A stretch of DNA of 32,780 nucleotides from Microvirga sp. 3-52 (GTDB lineage: Bacteria > Pseudomonadota > Alphaproteobacteria > Rhizobiales > Beijerinckiaceae). The notes beneath the pieces are model-generated. The model saw nothing but the letters and a program-made list of their open reading frames with translations, did not search any database and was not told the DNA's origin. The translations under genes and the position numbers were made by a program. Shown here piece after piece: positions 14,787 to 22,156 of this stretch; within the stretch, counting starts at the first letter, position 1; each line of letters starts with the position of its first letter. The DNA lies in contig NZ_JAHAMK010000006.1 in NCBI RefSeq assembly GCF_018383585.1, forward strand, positions 58,006 to 90,785. The letters run 5' to 3'.

Positions 14787-16223
14787 CTATTCCGCAGGCT
14801 GCGCGCGATGGCCCGGCCGCCCTTCGATCCCCTCATCCGGCACCGAGAACGGACGCTTCGGCTTTTTGCCGAGATCGTCCCCTCGGATATCCTCGATCGG
14901 ATCGGGCCCGCGCCGCAGGAGCTTGGCGAGATAGTAGGAGCCGAACCCGAACACGAAGGCATAGACGACGATGAAGGTCAGGAGCGATGCGGTCACCGCT
15001 CCGGCTGCAACGGGAGACACGGCATCGGCTGTGCGCAGGTGCCCGTAGACCACCCAAGGCTGACGGCCGATCTCGGCGGTGAACCACCCGAAGAGCACGG
15101 CGCCGAATCCGGATGGCGTCATGATCATGGCGGCCGTCAGGAACAGCCTGTTGGTGAAGAGCGTGCCCTTCCAGCGCAGATAAAGGCTCCACAACCCGAT
15201 GCCGAGCATCGCGAAGCCGATGCCGACCATGATGCGGAAGGAGAAGAAGACCGGCCAGACCGGAGGACGCTCGTCCGGAGGAACCTCCTTGAGACCGGGA
15301 ACGACGCCGTCGAAGGCGTGTGTCAGAACCCAGCTCCCGATCTTCGGAATGGCGATTTCGTAATGGTTCGTCTCCGCCACCTCGTCGGGAATGGCGAAGA
15401 GGCGAAGCGGCATGTTCGCCATCCGGTCCCAGTTGCCTTCGATGGCCGCCAGTTTCGTCGGCTGATATTTGAGCACGCCGAGGCCATGCAGGTCGCCGAT
15501 CACGATCTGAACCGGCACGAAGATGGTCGCGAACCACAGCGCCATGGACATGGAGCGTCGCGAGCCGGCGAGCTTCGCCGCCGGCGCATCATGAGGATGG
15601 CGAAGCAGCATCCAGGCGGACATGCCCGCCACCGCGAAGGCCGTCGTCAGGTAGCAGCCCATCACCATATGCGCATAGCGCAAGGGGAAGGACGGATTGA
15701 AGACGACCTTGAACCAGTCGACCGGCACCGCCTTGCCGTTCTCGATGGCGAATCCGTCCGGCGTCTGCATCCAGGAATTGGCGGAGAGAATCCAGAAGGC
15801 GGAAATCAGCGTGCCCAAGGCCACCATGCAGGTGGCGAAGAAATGCAGGCGGTCGCCGACCCTTTCCCAGCCGAAGAGCATGATGCCGAGGAAGGCCGCC
15901 TCCAGAAAGAAGGCGGTGATGACCTCGTAGGCGATGACGGGGCCGAGCACGTTGCCGGTGAATTCGGAGAAGCGCGACCAGTTCGTTCCGAACTGATAGC
16001 TCATGACGATGCCGGACACGACGCCCAGTCCGAAGGAGACCGCAAACACCTTCACCCAGAAGCGGAAGAGAGTGCGGTAGAGCGGGTTGCCCGTGCGCAG
16101 CCAGTTGAACTCCAGAGCCGCAAGCCAGCTGGCAAGACCGATGGTGAAAGCCGGAAAGATGATGTGGAAGGCGATCGTGAACGCGAACTGGATGCGCGAG
16201 AGCATCAGGGCATCGAGGTCCAT
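14787..16223 (-). CDS. cydA: Cytochrome bd-type quinol oxidase subunit I
   Basis: The haem-bearing subunit that oxidises quinol and reduces oxygen, 478 residues, inner membrane. SRIQFAFTIAFHIIFPAFTIG has the conserved N-terminal His (H20) for the high-spin haem. VIAYEVITAFFLEAAFLG has the conserved Glu pair of the proton path. RYAHMVMGCYLTTAFAV carries the haem b558 His, and GRQPWVVYGHLRT is the CydA signature. The loop before GRQPW is short (478 residues rather than about 520), which fits the cyanide-insensitive CioA group. ATG 16221-16223 follows AGGGG at about 9 nt. A 9-bp inverted repeat sits 24 nt upstream. bd oxidases usually act at low oxygen or under respiratory stress. Confidence 0.96.
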   Translation of the reverse strand: MDLDALMLSRIQFAFTIAFHIIFPAFTIGLASWLAALEFNWLRTGNPLYRTLFRFWVKVFAVSFGLGVVSGIVMSYQFGTNWSRFSEFTGNVLGPVIAYEVITAFFLEAAFLGIMLFGWERVGDRLHFFATCMVALGTLISAFWILSANSWMQTPDGFAIENGKAVPVDWFKVVFNPSFPLRYAHMVMGCYLTTAFAVAGMSAWMLLRHPHDAPAAKLAGSRRSMSMALWFATIFVPVQIVIGDLHGLGVLKYQPTKLAAIEGNWDRMANMPLRLFAIPDEVAETNHYEIAIPKIGSWVLTHAFDGVVPGLKEVPPDERPPVWPVFFSFRIMVGIGFAMLGIGLWSLYLRWKGTLFTNRLFLTAAMIMTPSGFGAVLFGWFTAEIGRQPWVVYGHLRTADAVSPVAAGAVTASLLTFIVVYAFVFGFGSYYLAKLLRRGPDPIEDIRGDDLGKKPKRPFSVPDEGIEGRPGHRAQPAE

Positions 16224-16246
16224 TTCCGCTTCCCCTCATCGATCTA

Positions 16247-16277
16247 CCTGCCTGCTTTTAGGGCGGCGGCAGGCAGG
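16247..16277. promoter_or_regulatory. Perfect 9-bp inverted repeat upstream of cydA
   Basis: CCTGCCTGC (16247-16255) and GCAGGCAGG (16269-16277) are exact inverted repeats around a 13-nt loop. The element lies between the MBL-hydrolase stop and cydA on the same strand. There is no T-tract, so it may be an operator, a processing hairpin or a weak terminator that separates cyd from the upstream gene. Confidence 0.5.
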
Positions 16278-16294
16278 GACCAGAGGCTGGCGGC

Positions 16295-17173
16295 TCAATG
16301 AGCCCGCAGACTTGGACTATATTCCGCGAAAATCGGCCGCCACCCCGTACTGAGGCGCTGCAGGGCTTCGAGCTCGATCGGGTCATGACTGCAGAAGATC
16401 TTGACGTTGCTGCGATCGTCGTTGGCGAGATCCCGCAGCCGCTCCTGATTGTGGAGGCGCAGCGGCCGGTCCTCCTCCATCAACCGCTGATAGGCTCGAA
16501 GGCCAGGCGTGGAGGACGGATCTTCATCCATCTCATGCCGATGGAAATAGGCGTCGCCCGCATTGAGAAGCCATCCGTCAGGCGTGTCGATGGCAATGCC
16601 GGCATGTCCCATGGTGTGGCCGGGCAGCGGGATCATCAGGATTTCGGGCGGCAAGCCGTCGAGGTCGCGCACCGAGCCGAAGCCGAACCATCGCTCCCCG
16701 GTCGGATCGTAGAAGCGCCAGTCCCGCACCTCTTCCCATTGCCGAGGGCTGTAGCGCCGGCGATGGATGAACCCGTGTCTCACCTCGGCCTCCTCGACCT
16801 CCGCACGCAGGACATGAACGGTTGCGTCCGGAAAGTCCTCGAGTCCGCCGGCATGATCGAAATCGAGATGGGTCAGCACGATGTGGCGCACGTCGCGAGG
16901 CGAGAAGCCGAGGCTCTTCACCTGCTCCAACGCCGTATAGCGATGCTCCAGCCGGATCCGGTTGGTGTGGATGAAGAGCGGACTTATCCGCCCATAGGGA
17001 TCCTCCACATCCCTGGAGCCGAAGCCAGTATCGACGAGAACGAGGCCGCTGCTGTCCGTCTCGACAAGCAGGCAGTGGCAGATCAATTGCCCGGTCAGGC
17101 CACTGCTGACACCATCCCAAAGTTTGCCCCCGACAGGGCACATGCAGCCGCAATTGAGATGATGAATGCGCAT
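16295..17173 (-). CDS. MBL-fold metallo-hydrolase (lactonase-like)
   Basis: A 292-residue metallo-beta-lactamase-fold protein. HLDFDHAGG (102-110) is the HxxxDH metal motif. LVDTGFG (47-53) and PLPGHTMGHAGI (the third metal His) are in place, with a later Asp in NAGDAYF and His in SHDPIE. The N-terminus HHLNCGCMCP is Cys/His-rich. The order resembles quorum-quenching AHL lactonases and related esterases, but the substrate is not determined. No signal peptide is seen. It is read in the same direction as cydA, 71 bp upstream; shared transcription is possible but the hairpin between them argues for separation. Confidence 0.85.
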   Translation of the reverse strand: MRIHHLNCGCMCPVGGKLWDGVSSGLTGQLICHCLLVETDSSGLVLVDTGFGSRDVEDPYGRISPLFIHTNRIRLEHRYTALEQVKSLGFSPRDVRHIVLTHLDFDHAGGLEDFPDATVHVLRAEVEEAEVRHGFIHRRRYSPRQWEEVRDWRFYDPTGERWFGFGSVRDLDGLPPEILMIPLPGHTMGHAGIAIDTPDGWLLNAGDAYFHRHEMDEDPSSTPGLRAYQRLMEEDRPLRLHNQERLRDLANDDRSNVKIFCSHDPIELEALQRLSTGWRPIFAEYSPSLRAH

Positions 17174-17293
17174 GGAAGAGCCTCGCTGAAATGAAGGTGG
17201 CGAAGCCCTAACGGGTGAGACAGGGAAAATGTTCGAGCGGCTAAGACGACGTCCCCGTCCCCGGCAGAATGCAGATTTCCCGCCACTTTCCCG

Positions 17294-17632
17294 TCACTTG
17301 CGGCAGGAGAAGGGAGGGAAGGTGCTCGCCGTTCCCGCATTCATGGCGGCGACCACCATCATGTTGGCAAGGTCGAGTTCCTCTGCCGAGCGCGGGCAGA
17401 CATCGCCTCTGGCCGTGCAGTCCGAGGCCAGGAAAGCCTCATGACGCTCGATGAACTCCTGGCTCAGACCTCCCGTTCCCCGATGAGCGAGTGCATCCGA
17501 CCATGCTTGCTTATAGCGAGCGCACTTCACCTCGGGCCAGCTTCGAGGCTCGGCGCTCTGCGCGACGCCAGGGGAAGCTGCGCTCGCCATGAGGCAAGGC
17601 AGGACGACTGCGATGGCGGCAATACGTTTCAA
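17294..17632 (-). CDS. Small secreted Cys-containing protein, function unknown
   Basis: From TTG at 17630-17632, 112 residues beginning MKRIAAIAVV. An apparent signal peptide runs to about residue 22 (cleavage near GVA-QSAEP). The mature part has four Cys (KCARYKQAW, SDCTARGD, VCPRSAEEL, FSCRK), which could form two disulfides in the periplasm. The TTG start is supported by GAGGA 8 nt upstream and by placing the basic residues right before the hydrophobic core; no ATG gives a better signal peptide. The family is not recognised. It lies 120 bp upstream of the MBL hydrolase on the same strand. Confidence 0.7.
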   Translation of the reverse strand: MKRIAAIAVVLPCLMASAASPGVAQSAEPRSWPEVKCARYKQAWSDALAHRGTGGLSQEFIERHEAFLASDCTARGDVCPRSAEELDLANMMVVAAMNAGTASTFPPFSCRK

Positions 17633-17727
17633 TGGACGGTTCCTCTCACCCGGTCCCGGTTGATGCGGATGCGATGGACCATGGGAGGCGTGACGGGTCA
17701 AGCACCTGGATAGACGCTCCTTGTGCG

Positions 17728-17822
17728 CTCGTCATCATCCCGGACGGCGTAGCCGATCCAGGATCGGCACCCAGGATGACATGCCGCTTGCCGTCATCAC
17801 CGGCCTCGTGCCGGTGATCCCG
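17728..17822. repeat. REP-like mosaic repeat element
   Basis: A cluster of palindromes between genes: GTCATC...GGATGAC arms, the 17-bp palindrome GCCGATCC-A-GGATCGGC (17752-17768), and the hairpin ATCACCGGC-ctcgt-GCCGGTGAT (17796-17818). The GTCAT/CCGG arms echo the element at 1891-1919. Such short mosaic elements are common between genes in Hyphomicrobiales (from memory). It lies in the 279-bp gap between the secreted protein and topoisomerase genes; nothing else is seen there. Confidence 0.6.
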
Positions 17823-17911
17823 AATAGAAAAGCGCGATGCCCCCTATCAACGGGATAGCCTAGACTGATCCCGGATCGCCGGCAGTGTCCCGGAGAACGG
17901 CATGGCGGGAG

Positions 17912-19081
17912 TCAGGCCCGCAGCTCGGGCTGCGCCTTGTCCTGCTTTCTGCCCGATGAGGCACGACGCTTCCTCGGAGGCGTCTTCTCCGCCGGCTTTT
18001 CGATTTCTCTGGAGAGGCGCTGCTCCAACAGCGCCAGAACGGCTGCCTCTTCGGGCTTCAGACTGGAGAGATCCTCGCGCAGCTCCGTCTCGATCTCTTC
18101 CTTGATTTCCAGAAGCAGGCCTCCGTCGAGATAGGAGGCGAACACTTCCGGATGCACGTAGCATTTGCGGCAGATGGTCGGCGTGTTGCCGAGCCGCCCC
18201 GAGACCTTCTCGATCGCAGCCCGGATGTTCTTCTTGGCCTTGGCGTCGCTGTCGAATTCCTCGAACTCGGCAAGCGCCAGGGCCGCCAGCACGGTGCCGG
18301 CCCAGGTCCGAAAGTCCTTGGCCGTGATCTCGCTTCCCGTAATCTCCTTCAGGTAGGCGTTCACATCGGCCGAGGTGATCGATTGCTGCTCGCCATTCTC
18401 GTCGAGATATTGAAACAGATCCTGCCCCGGCAGGTCCTGGCAGGCCTTCACGATCTTGGCGACGCGCCGATCCTTGACCTGCAGGCGCCAGGTCTTGCCG
18501 CTCTTGCCCTTGAACTGGAAGCGCAGCTCGCCGCCTTCCACCTTCACATGCGGATCGCGCAGGGTGGTGAGGCCATAGCTCTTGTTCTGCTTGACGTAAT
18601 CGGAATTGCCGACGCGGATGAGCGTATTTTCGAGCAGATGCACCACCGTCGCCAGCACCTTTTCACGCGGCAGCCCGCGAAGACTCATGTGCTCGTCGAT
18701 GGTCTTGCGGATCGCCGGCAGGCCCTTGGCGAATTCGAGCATGTGCTCGTATTTCGTACTCTCGCGAACCTCTCGGAAGGCCGGATGATAGCGATACTGC
18801 TTGCGGCCCTTGGCATCGCGGCCCGTCGCCTGGATGTGGCCGTTGGCCTTGGCGCAGATCCACACATCCGTATAGGCGGGCGGGATCGCGAGGGACTTGA
18901 TGCGCTCGAGGGTCGACCCGTCCTCGACCGTCTTGCCGTCCGGTCTCGTGTAGGTGAAGCCCTTACCGGATTTCCTGCGCCGGATGCCGGGCTCCTCGTC
19001 GGAGACGTAGAGCAGTCCCGCCGTCTCGGCGGCGTCGCGAGGGTCGACGACATTCTCAGAGGTGACGTTCGATTCCGCCAT
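17912..19081 (-). CDS. DNA topoisomerase IB (poxvirus-like)
   Basis: A type IB enzyme that relaxes supercoils through a 3'-phosphotyrosyl link, 389 residues. The catalytic set is visible: R156 in NTLIRVGN with SYGLTTL following, Lys in the QFKGKSGK turn, R258 in KDFRTWAGT, His-containing downstream segments, and the nucleophile Y308 in CRKCYVHPE. The N-terminal domain has GFTYTRPDGK and IPPAYTDVWICAKANGHIQATG, typical of bacterial TopIB. The C-terminal 60 residues are Lys/Arg/Glu-rich. This enzyme is common but accessory in alphaproteobacteria. The ATG is at 19079-19081, 27 bp after the SemiSWEET stop on the same strand. Confidence 0.94.
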   Translation of the reverse strand: MAESNVTSENVVDPRDAAETAGLLYVSDEEPGIRRRKSGKGFTYTRPDGKTVEDGSTLERIKSLAIPPAYTDVWICAKANGHIQATGRDAKGRKQYRYHPAFREVRESTKYEHMLEFAKGLPAIRKTIDEHMSLRGLPREKVLATVVHLLENTLIRVGNSDYVKQNKSYGLTTLRDPHVKVEGGELRFQFKGKSGKTWRLQVKDRRVAKIVKACQDLPGQDLFQYLDENGEQQSITSADVNAYLKEITGSEITAKDFRTWAGTVLAALALAEFEEFDSDAKAKKNIRAAIEKVSGRLGNTPTICRKCYVHPEVFASYLDGGLLLEIKEEIETELREDLSSLKPEEAAVLALLEQRLSREIEKPAEKTPPRKRRASSGRKQDKAQPELRA

Positions 19082-19108
19082 GGGAAGCCTTGTTTGAAGA
19101 GCAAGACG

Positions 19109-19426
19109 TCAACCGGACCGCGCCAGTCCGGGTTCCCTGTGCGACATCACCGCCGAAGATTTGCGCCGGTCGTTGCGGATCTTGAGGACCAGGATGGTGG
19201 CGCTCAGGATCAGGCTCAGAACGTTGAAGACCATCATGGGCCAGCTGCCGATCAGGAATCCGTAGGCGGACCAGAGGACGAAAGCCGTCACCGTGACCAT
19301 GTACATGTGCTTCGAGATGGCTCTCGTGTCCCGCTCCCGCCAAGCCTTGACCACCTGGGGAACGAAGCTCGAAGTCGAGAGGATGCCCGCAATCGTCGCC
19401 AGGACGCTTGGCAGCCAATCCGGCAT
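19109..19426 (-). CDS. SemiSWEET-family small transporter (PQ-loop/MtN3-like)
   Basis: 105 residues from ATG 19424-19426, with AGGAG about 9 nt upstream. Three TM helices are visible (about 7-25, 40-60 and 67-87). FVPQVVKAWRERDTRAIS carries the PQ motif of SWEET/SemiSWEET proteins, and a second N/S-rich helix follows (MVFNVLSLILSATI). SemiSWEETs work as dimers and move small sugars; the substrate here is unknown. The C-terminal 20 residues are basic and polar. It probably shares a transcript with the topoisomerase gene, though no functional link is evident. Confidence 0.88.
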   Translation of the reverse strand: MPDWLPSVLATIAGILSTSSFVPQVVKAWRERDTRAISKHMYMVTVTAFVLWSAYGFLIGSWPMMVFNVLSLILSATILVLKIRNDRRKSSAVMSHREPGLARSG

Positions 19427-19450
19427 GTCTGTTGTCTCCTGTGTTTCAAG

Positions 19451-20689
19451 ATGACGGCAACGGGCGTTGATCGAGGGAGTTCCCATTTGCCCTCTGCGGA
19501 GGTTAGAAGGGCACAACCGTTTCACCCGGATCATCCCTTGTCTTCCTTGTCCCTGCCTGACGTCCAAGGCCGCAAGCTCGTTTTCGTCATCACCGAAGAC
19601 TGGTTCTTCGCCTCCCATTTCCTGCCCATGGCCAGGGCCGCGCGCGAGCTCGGTCTCGCGGTCACGGTCGTGACCCGGGTGCGCTCGCATCGGGAAGCGA
19701 TCGAGGCCACGGGCGCCAAGGTGATCCCGCTCGAGGCCGAGCGGCGCAGCCTGAACCCCATGGCGGCGGGCTATGCCGCCGGGCAGCTGGCCGCGATCCT
19801 CAAGTCCGAGAAGGCCGATCTCGTCCATTGCATCGCTCTCAAGGGGATCCTGGTCGGGGGCTTCGCGGCCGCCATGGCGGGCGTCGGGCGCCGGGTCTAT
19901 GCGCTGACCGGCTCCGGCTTCCTGGGGGCTCGTACGGACATGGTCGCGCGCCTCTCGCAGCGCGCCGTGCGCCTGCTCGTGCGAGGCCTGGAGACCCGCC
20001 AGACCCGCTATGTCTTCGAGAACACGGACGATCCCAAGCTCCTCGGCCTCGATCCCACGAGCGCCCGGGTCACCATACTCGGCGGAGCCGGCATCGATCC
20101 GGACCTCCTCAAACCCGCCCCCCTGCCGCACCAGCCGCCGCTGAAGGTGGCCGTTGTCGCGCGCATGCTCTGGTCCAAGGGCATCGACGTGGCGGTGGAG
20201 GCGGTCCGGATCGCCGGAGCCCGAGGCGCTGCCATCGAGCTGTCTCTCTATGGCGCCCCCGATCCCTCGAACCCGAAGGCGATTCCGGAAGAGACCCTGA
20301 AGGTCTGGAGCACCGAATCCGGGATCTCCTGGCATGGACCGACCCGGGACGTTGCCGCCGTGTGGCGCGCGCATCACGTCGCCTGCCTGCCTTCGCGCGG
20401 TGGCGAAGGCCTGCCGCGGACGCTTTTGGAAGCCGCTGCCTGCGGCCGCGCCATGGTCACGACGGACGTTCCCGGCTGCCGCACCCTGGTGCGGGATGGC
20501 ATCGAGGGGCGTCTCGTTCCTGCCAGCGACGCGGCAAGCCTGGCCGAAGCGCTCGTCGCCTTGTCCCACCGGCCGGATGAAGTGGCCCGCATGGGCGAAG
20601 CCGCCCGCGCCCGCGTTCTCGACGGGTTTACGGAACGGGATGTGATCGAGAGCGTCAAAGAGCTTTATCGCTCTATGCTGGCCCCATGA
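19451..20689 (+). CDS. Glycosyltransferase family 4
   Basis: A GT-B fold glycosyltransferase, retaining type. The core starts at KLVFVITEDWFFASHFLPMA and includes the acceptor domain loops (LTGSGFLG), VAVVARMLWSKGID (start of the donor domain) and CLPSRGGEGLPRTLLEAAACG, the GT4 E-x7-E donor motif region. It resembles the FkpA/WbaZ-like group of envelope polysaccharide enzymes; the sugar is unknown. The start is uncertain: ATG 19451 (412 residues, used here) lies only 24 bp from the divergent SemiSWEET start and gives a disordered 35-residue extension; TTG 19538 or 19547 starts just before the fold. No clear SD exists for any of them. Its TGA lies in the 16-bp repeat that begins the next gene. 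Confidence 0.85.
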   Translation: MTATGVDRGSSHLPSAEVRRAQPFHPDHPLSSLSLPDVQGRKLVFVITEDWFFASHFLPMARAARELGLAVTVVTRVRSHREAIEATGAKVIPLEAERRSLNPMAAGYAAGQLAAILKSEKADLVHCIALKGILVGGFAAAMAGVGRRVYALTGSGFLGARTDMVARLSQRAVRLLVRGLETRQTRYVFENTDDPKLLGLDPTSARVTILGGAGIDPDLLKPAPLPHQPPLKVAVVARMLWSKGIDVAVEAVRIAGARGAAIELSLYGAPDPSNPKAIPEETLKVWSTESGISWHGPTRDVAAVWRAHHVACLPSRGGEGLPRTLLEAAACGRAMVTTDVPGCRTLVRDGIEGRLVPASDAASLAEALVALSHRPDEVARMGEAARARVLDGFTERDVIESVKELYRSMLAP

Positions 20690-20743
20690 TCCCCTTGGCC
20701 CATGATCCCCTTGGCCCATGATCCCCTTGGCCCCATGATCCCA
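20686..20743. repeat. Tandem 16-bp repeat carrying four start codons
   Basis: The unit ATGATCCCCTTGGCCC begins at 20686 and 20702 with exact spacing of 16. The third copy, at 20718, has one extra C, and a fourth partial copy (ATGATCCC) starts at 20735. Thus ATGs stand at 20686, 20702, 20718 and 20735, in frames 1, 2, 3 and 2. The first contains the glycosyltransferase TGA (ATGA overlap). It is an expanded stop/start junction; see findings. Confidence 0.9.
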
Positions 20744-21379
20744 GATCCCGTCGCCTTCATCCGATCCGAGACCCGGCTTCGCCCCGTACCCCATGCGCCG
20801 GAGATTTCCCTGCATGTGGCCGACGAAGCGACGGAGCTCTGGCAGAAGACCGAGGAGGAACTGGGCGAGATCGGTCTGCCGCCTCCCTTCTGGGCCTTCG
20901 CCTGGGCGGGCGGTCAGGCGCTCGCCCGCTACATTCTCGATCATCCGGAAACCGTGCGCGGGCGGCGCGTGCTGGACTTCGCCTCGGGCTCCGGCCTCGT
21001 AGCCATCGCGGCCATGAAGGCCGGCGCCGCCGAGGCGACCGCCTGTGACATCGATTCTTTCGCCGTCGCGGCCATGGACCTCAACGCCAAGGCCAATGGC
21101 GTTTCGATCAGTCCGCTTCAGGCCGACATCGTCGGGCAGGATCAGGGCTGGGATACGGTGCTGGCGGGCGATATCTGCTACGAGCGCGATCTGGCGGACC
21201 GGGTCGTCGCCTGGTTGTTCGGCCTGAGCCGGAGAGGTGCCACGGTCCTGATCGGCGACCCGGGCCGCAGCTATCTTCCCAAGGACCGGCTGGAGAACCT
21301 TGCCGCCTACGAGGTGCCGGTGACCCGGACGCTCGAGGATTCGGACATCAAGAGGTCCAGCGTCTGGCGCTTCCTTTAG
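20735..21379 (+). CDS. METTL20-like class I methyltransferase
   Basis: A SAM-dependent methyltransferase of 214 residues. FWAFAWAGG (52-60) is the hallmark of the METTL20/ETFB-lysine methyltransferase group. LDFASGSG (80-87) is SAM motif I, ACDIDSFA the acidic motif II, and DICYE (146-150) the post-I motif. Alphaproteobacterial members can methylate the electron-transfer flavoprotein beta subunit and ribosomal L7/L12 (family knowledge). The target here is not shown. The start used is the last ATG of the repeat (20735); ATG 20702 is in frame and would add 11 residues encoded by the repeat. Translational coupling to the glycosyltransferase is likely because no SD is visible. Confidence 0.85.
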   Translation: MIPDPVAFIRSETRLRPVPHAPEISLHVADEATELWQKTEEELGEIGLPPPFWAFAWAGGQALARYILDHPETVRGRRVLDFASGSGLVAIAAMKAGAAEATACDIDSFAVAAMDLNAKANGVSISPLQADIVGQDQGWDTVLAGDICYERDLADRVVAWLFGLSRRGATVLIGDPGRSYLPKDRLENLAAYEVPVTRTLEDSDIKRSSVWRFL

Positions 21380-21442
21380 CCGCGAGCCCGGATTCTGCGC
21401 AAATCTGCATCGACCTCTTGCAAATTTCCCACTTCAAAATCG

Positions 21443-21458
21443 AAGCGTTATAACCTAT
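21443..21458 (+). promoter_or_regulatory. Possible Zur/Fur-type operator and promoter
   Basis: The perfect palindrome GTTATAAC (21447-21454) lies in an AT-rich patch 90 bp before the Fur-family regulator. Its core resembles zinc-uptake-regulator sites built on TGTTATAACA, though the outer bases fit poorly. It could also serve as a -10 element. Autoregulation is an inference. Confidence 0.35.
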
Positions 21459-21543
21459 ACAGATGAAGTGGATTCGCGCCGAGTATGCCGGTGGCGGAGA
21501 CGATGGGGGCTGAAAACTCTAGCGATTGAACAAGGGTGATCCG

Positions 21544-22059
21544 ATGGCTCATACATCGTCTCTTCAACATAGGCTTCCCCATGACGGCGCTTCGACCCGC
21601 ACTCTCCGGGCTTCCGAGAAGACGGAACAGACCGTTGCCCGATCGGAGGCTCTCTGCCGGGACAGAGGGGTGCGGCTGACCCCCATCCGCCGCCGCGTGC
21701 TCGAAGTGCTCCACGGATTCGACAAGCCGCTCGGCGCCTACGATCTGGTGGATCTGCTCAGTTCGCAAGGACGGCGCATGGCGCCGATCACCATTTATCG
21801 CGCCTTGGAGTTCCTCATCGACCAGGGTCTGGTGCATCGGCTCGCGAGCCGGAACGCCTATATCACCAGTTCCGGCACCCCCCATGACCGCAGGGCGACA
21901 ACCTTTCTGATCTGCGAAGGATGCGGGGATGTGAATGAAATCACGTCCCCGGACGTGGCCGATACCGTGCTCAAGGTCCTGCAGGAGCAGGGTTACCAGC
22001 CCCGCACGAAGATTCTGGAGATCACGGGACGCTGCGCCCGTTGCCAGGACGTTCACTGA
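21544..22059 (+). CDS. zur: Fur-family transcriptional regulator, likely zinc-responsive Zur
   Basis: 171 residues, with winged-helix N-terminus RLTPIRRRVLEVL and APITIYRALEFL (recognition helix), as in Fur/Zur. Metal motifs CEGCGD (124-129) and CARC (164-167) form the structural zinc site. The His-rich regulatory site of iron Fur is not evident (TPHDRRATTFLICEGC), and the length and spacing fit alphaproteobacterial Zur, which represses zinc uptake genes; no znuABC is in the window. The start ATG 21544 is backed by AAGGGTGATC just upstream; a TTG at 21526 would include that SD in the coding region. The specificity call is moderately sure. Confidence 0.82.
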   Translation: MAHTSSLQHRLPHDGASTRTLRASEKTEQTVARSEALCRDRGVRLTPIRRRVLEVLHGFDKPLGAYDLVDLLSSQGRRMAPITIYRALEFLIDQGLVHRLASRNAYITSSGTPHDRRATTFLICEGCGDVNEITSPDVADTVLKVLQEQGYQPRTKILEITGRCARCQDVH

Positions 22060-22120
22060 GGCCGGCCGGCCGGTTCCATTAAGCCGCGCTTGACGAAGAG
22101 GGCTTTTGGCATCAGCTAAA

Positions 22121-22145
22121 CGACGGCAGCTTTGATCTGCCGTCG
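22121..22145 (+). promoter_or_regulatory. Perfect 9-bp hairpin just before ispG
   Basis: CGACGGCAG (22121-22129) and CTGCCGTCG (22137-22145) pair exactly around CTTTGAT. It ends 11 nt before the ispG ATG and 62 nt after zur. No T-tract follows. It could be a terminator-like end for zur or a hairpin that affects ispG initiation. Confidence 0.5.
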
Positions 22146-22156
22146 TGGATTGCAGC

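Noticed and set aside
18152..19450. 5' extension of the glycosyltransferase ORF
   Set aside because: The part before 19451 is antisense to topoisomerase IB and SemiSWEET; the glycosyltransferase fold only begins after about 19550.
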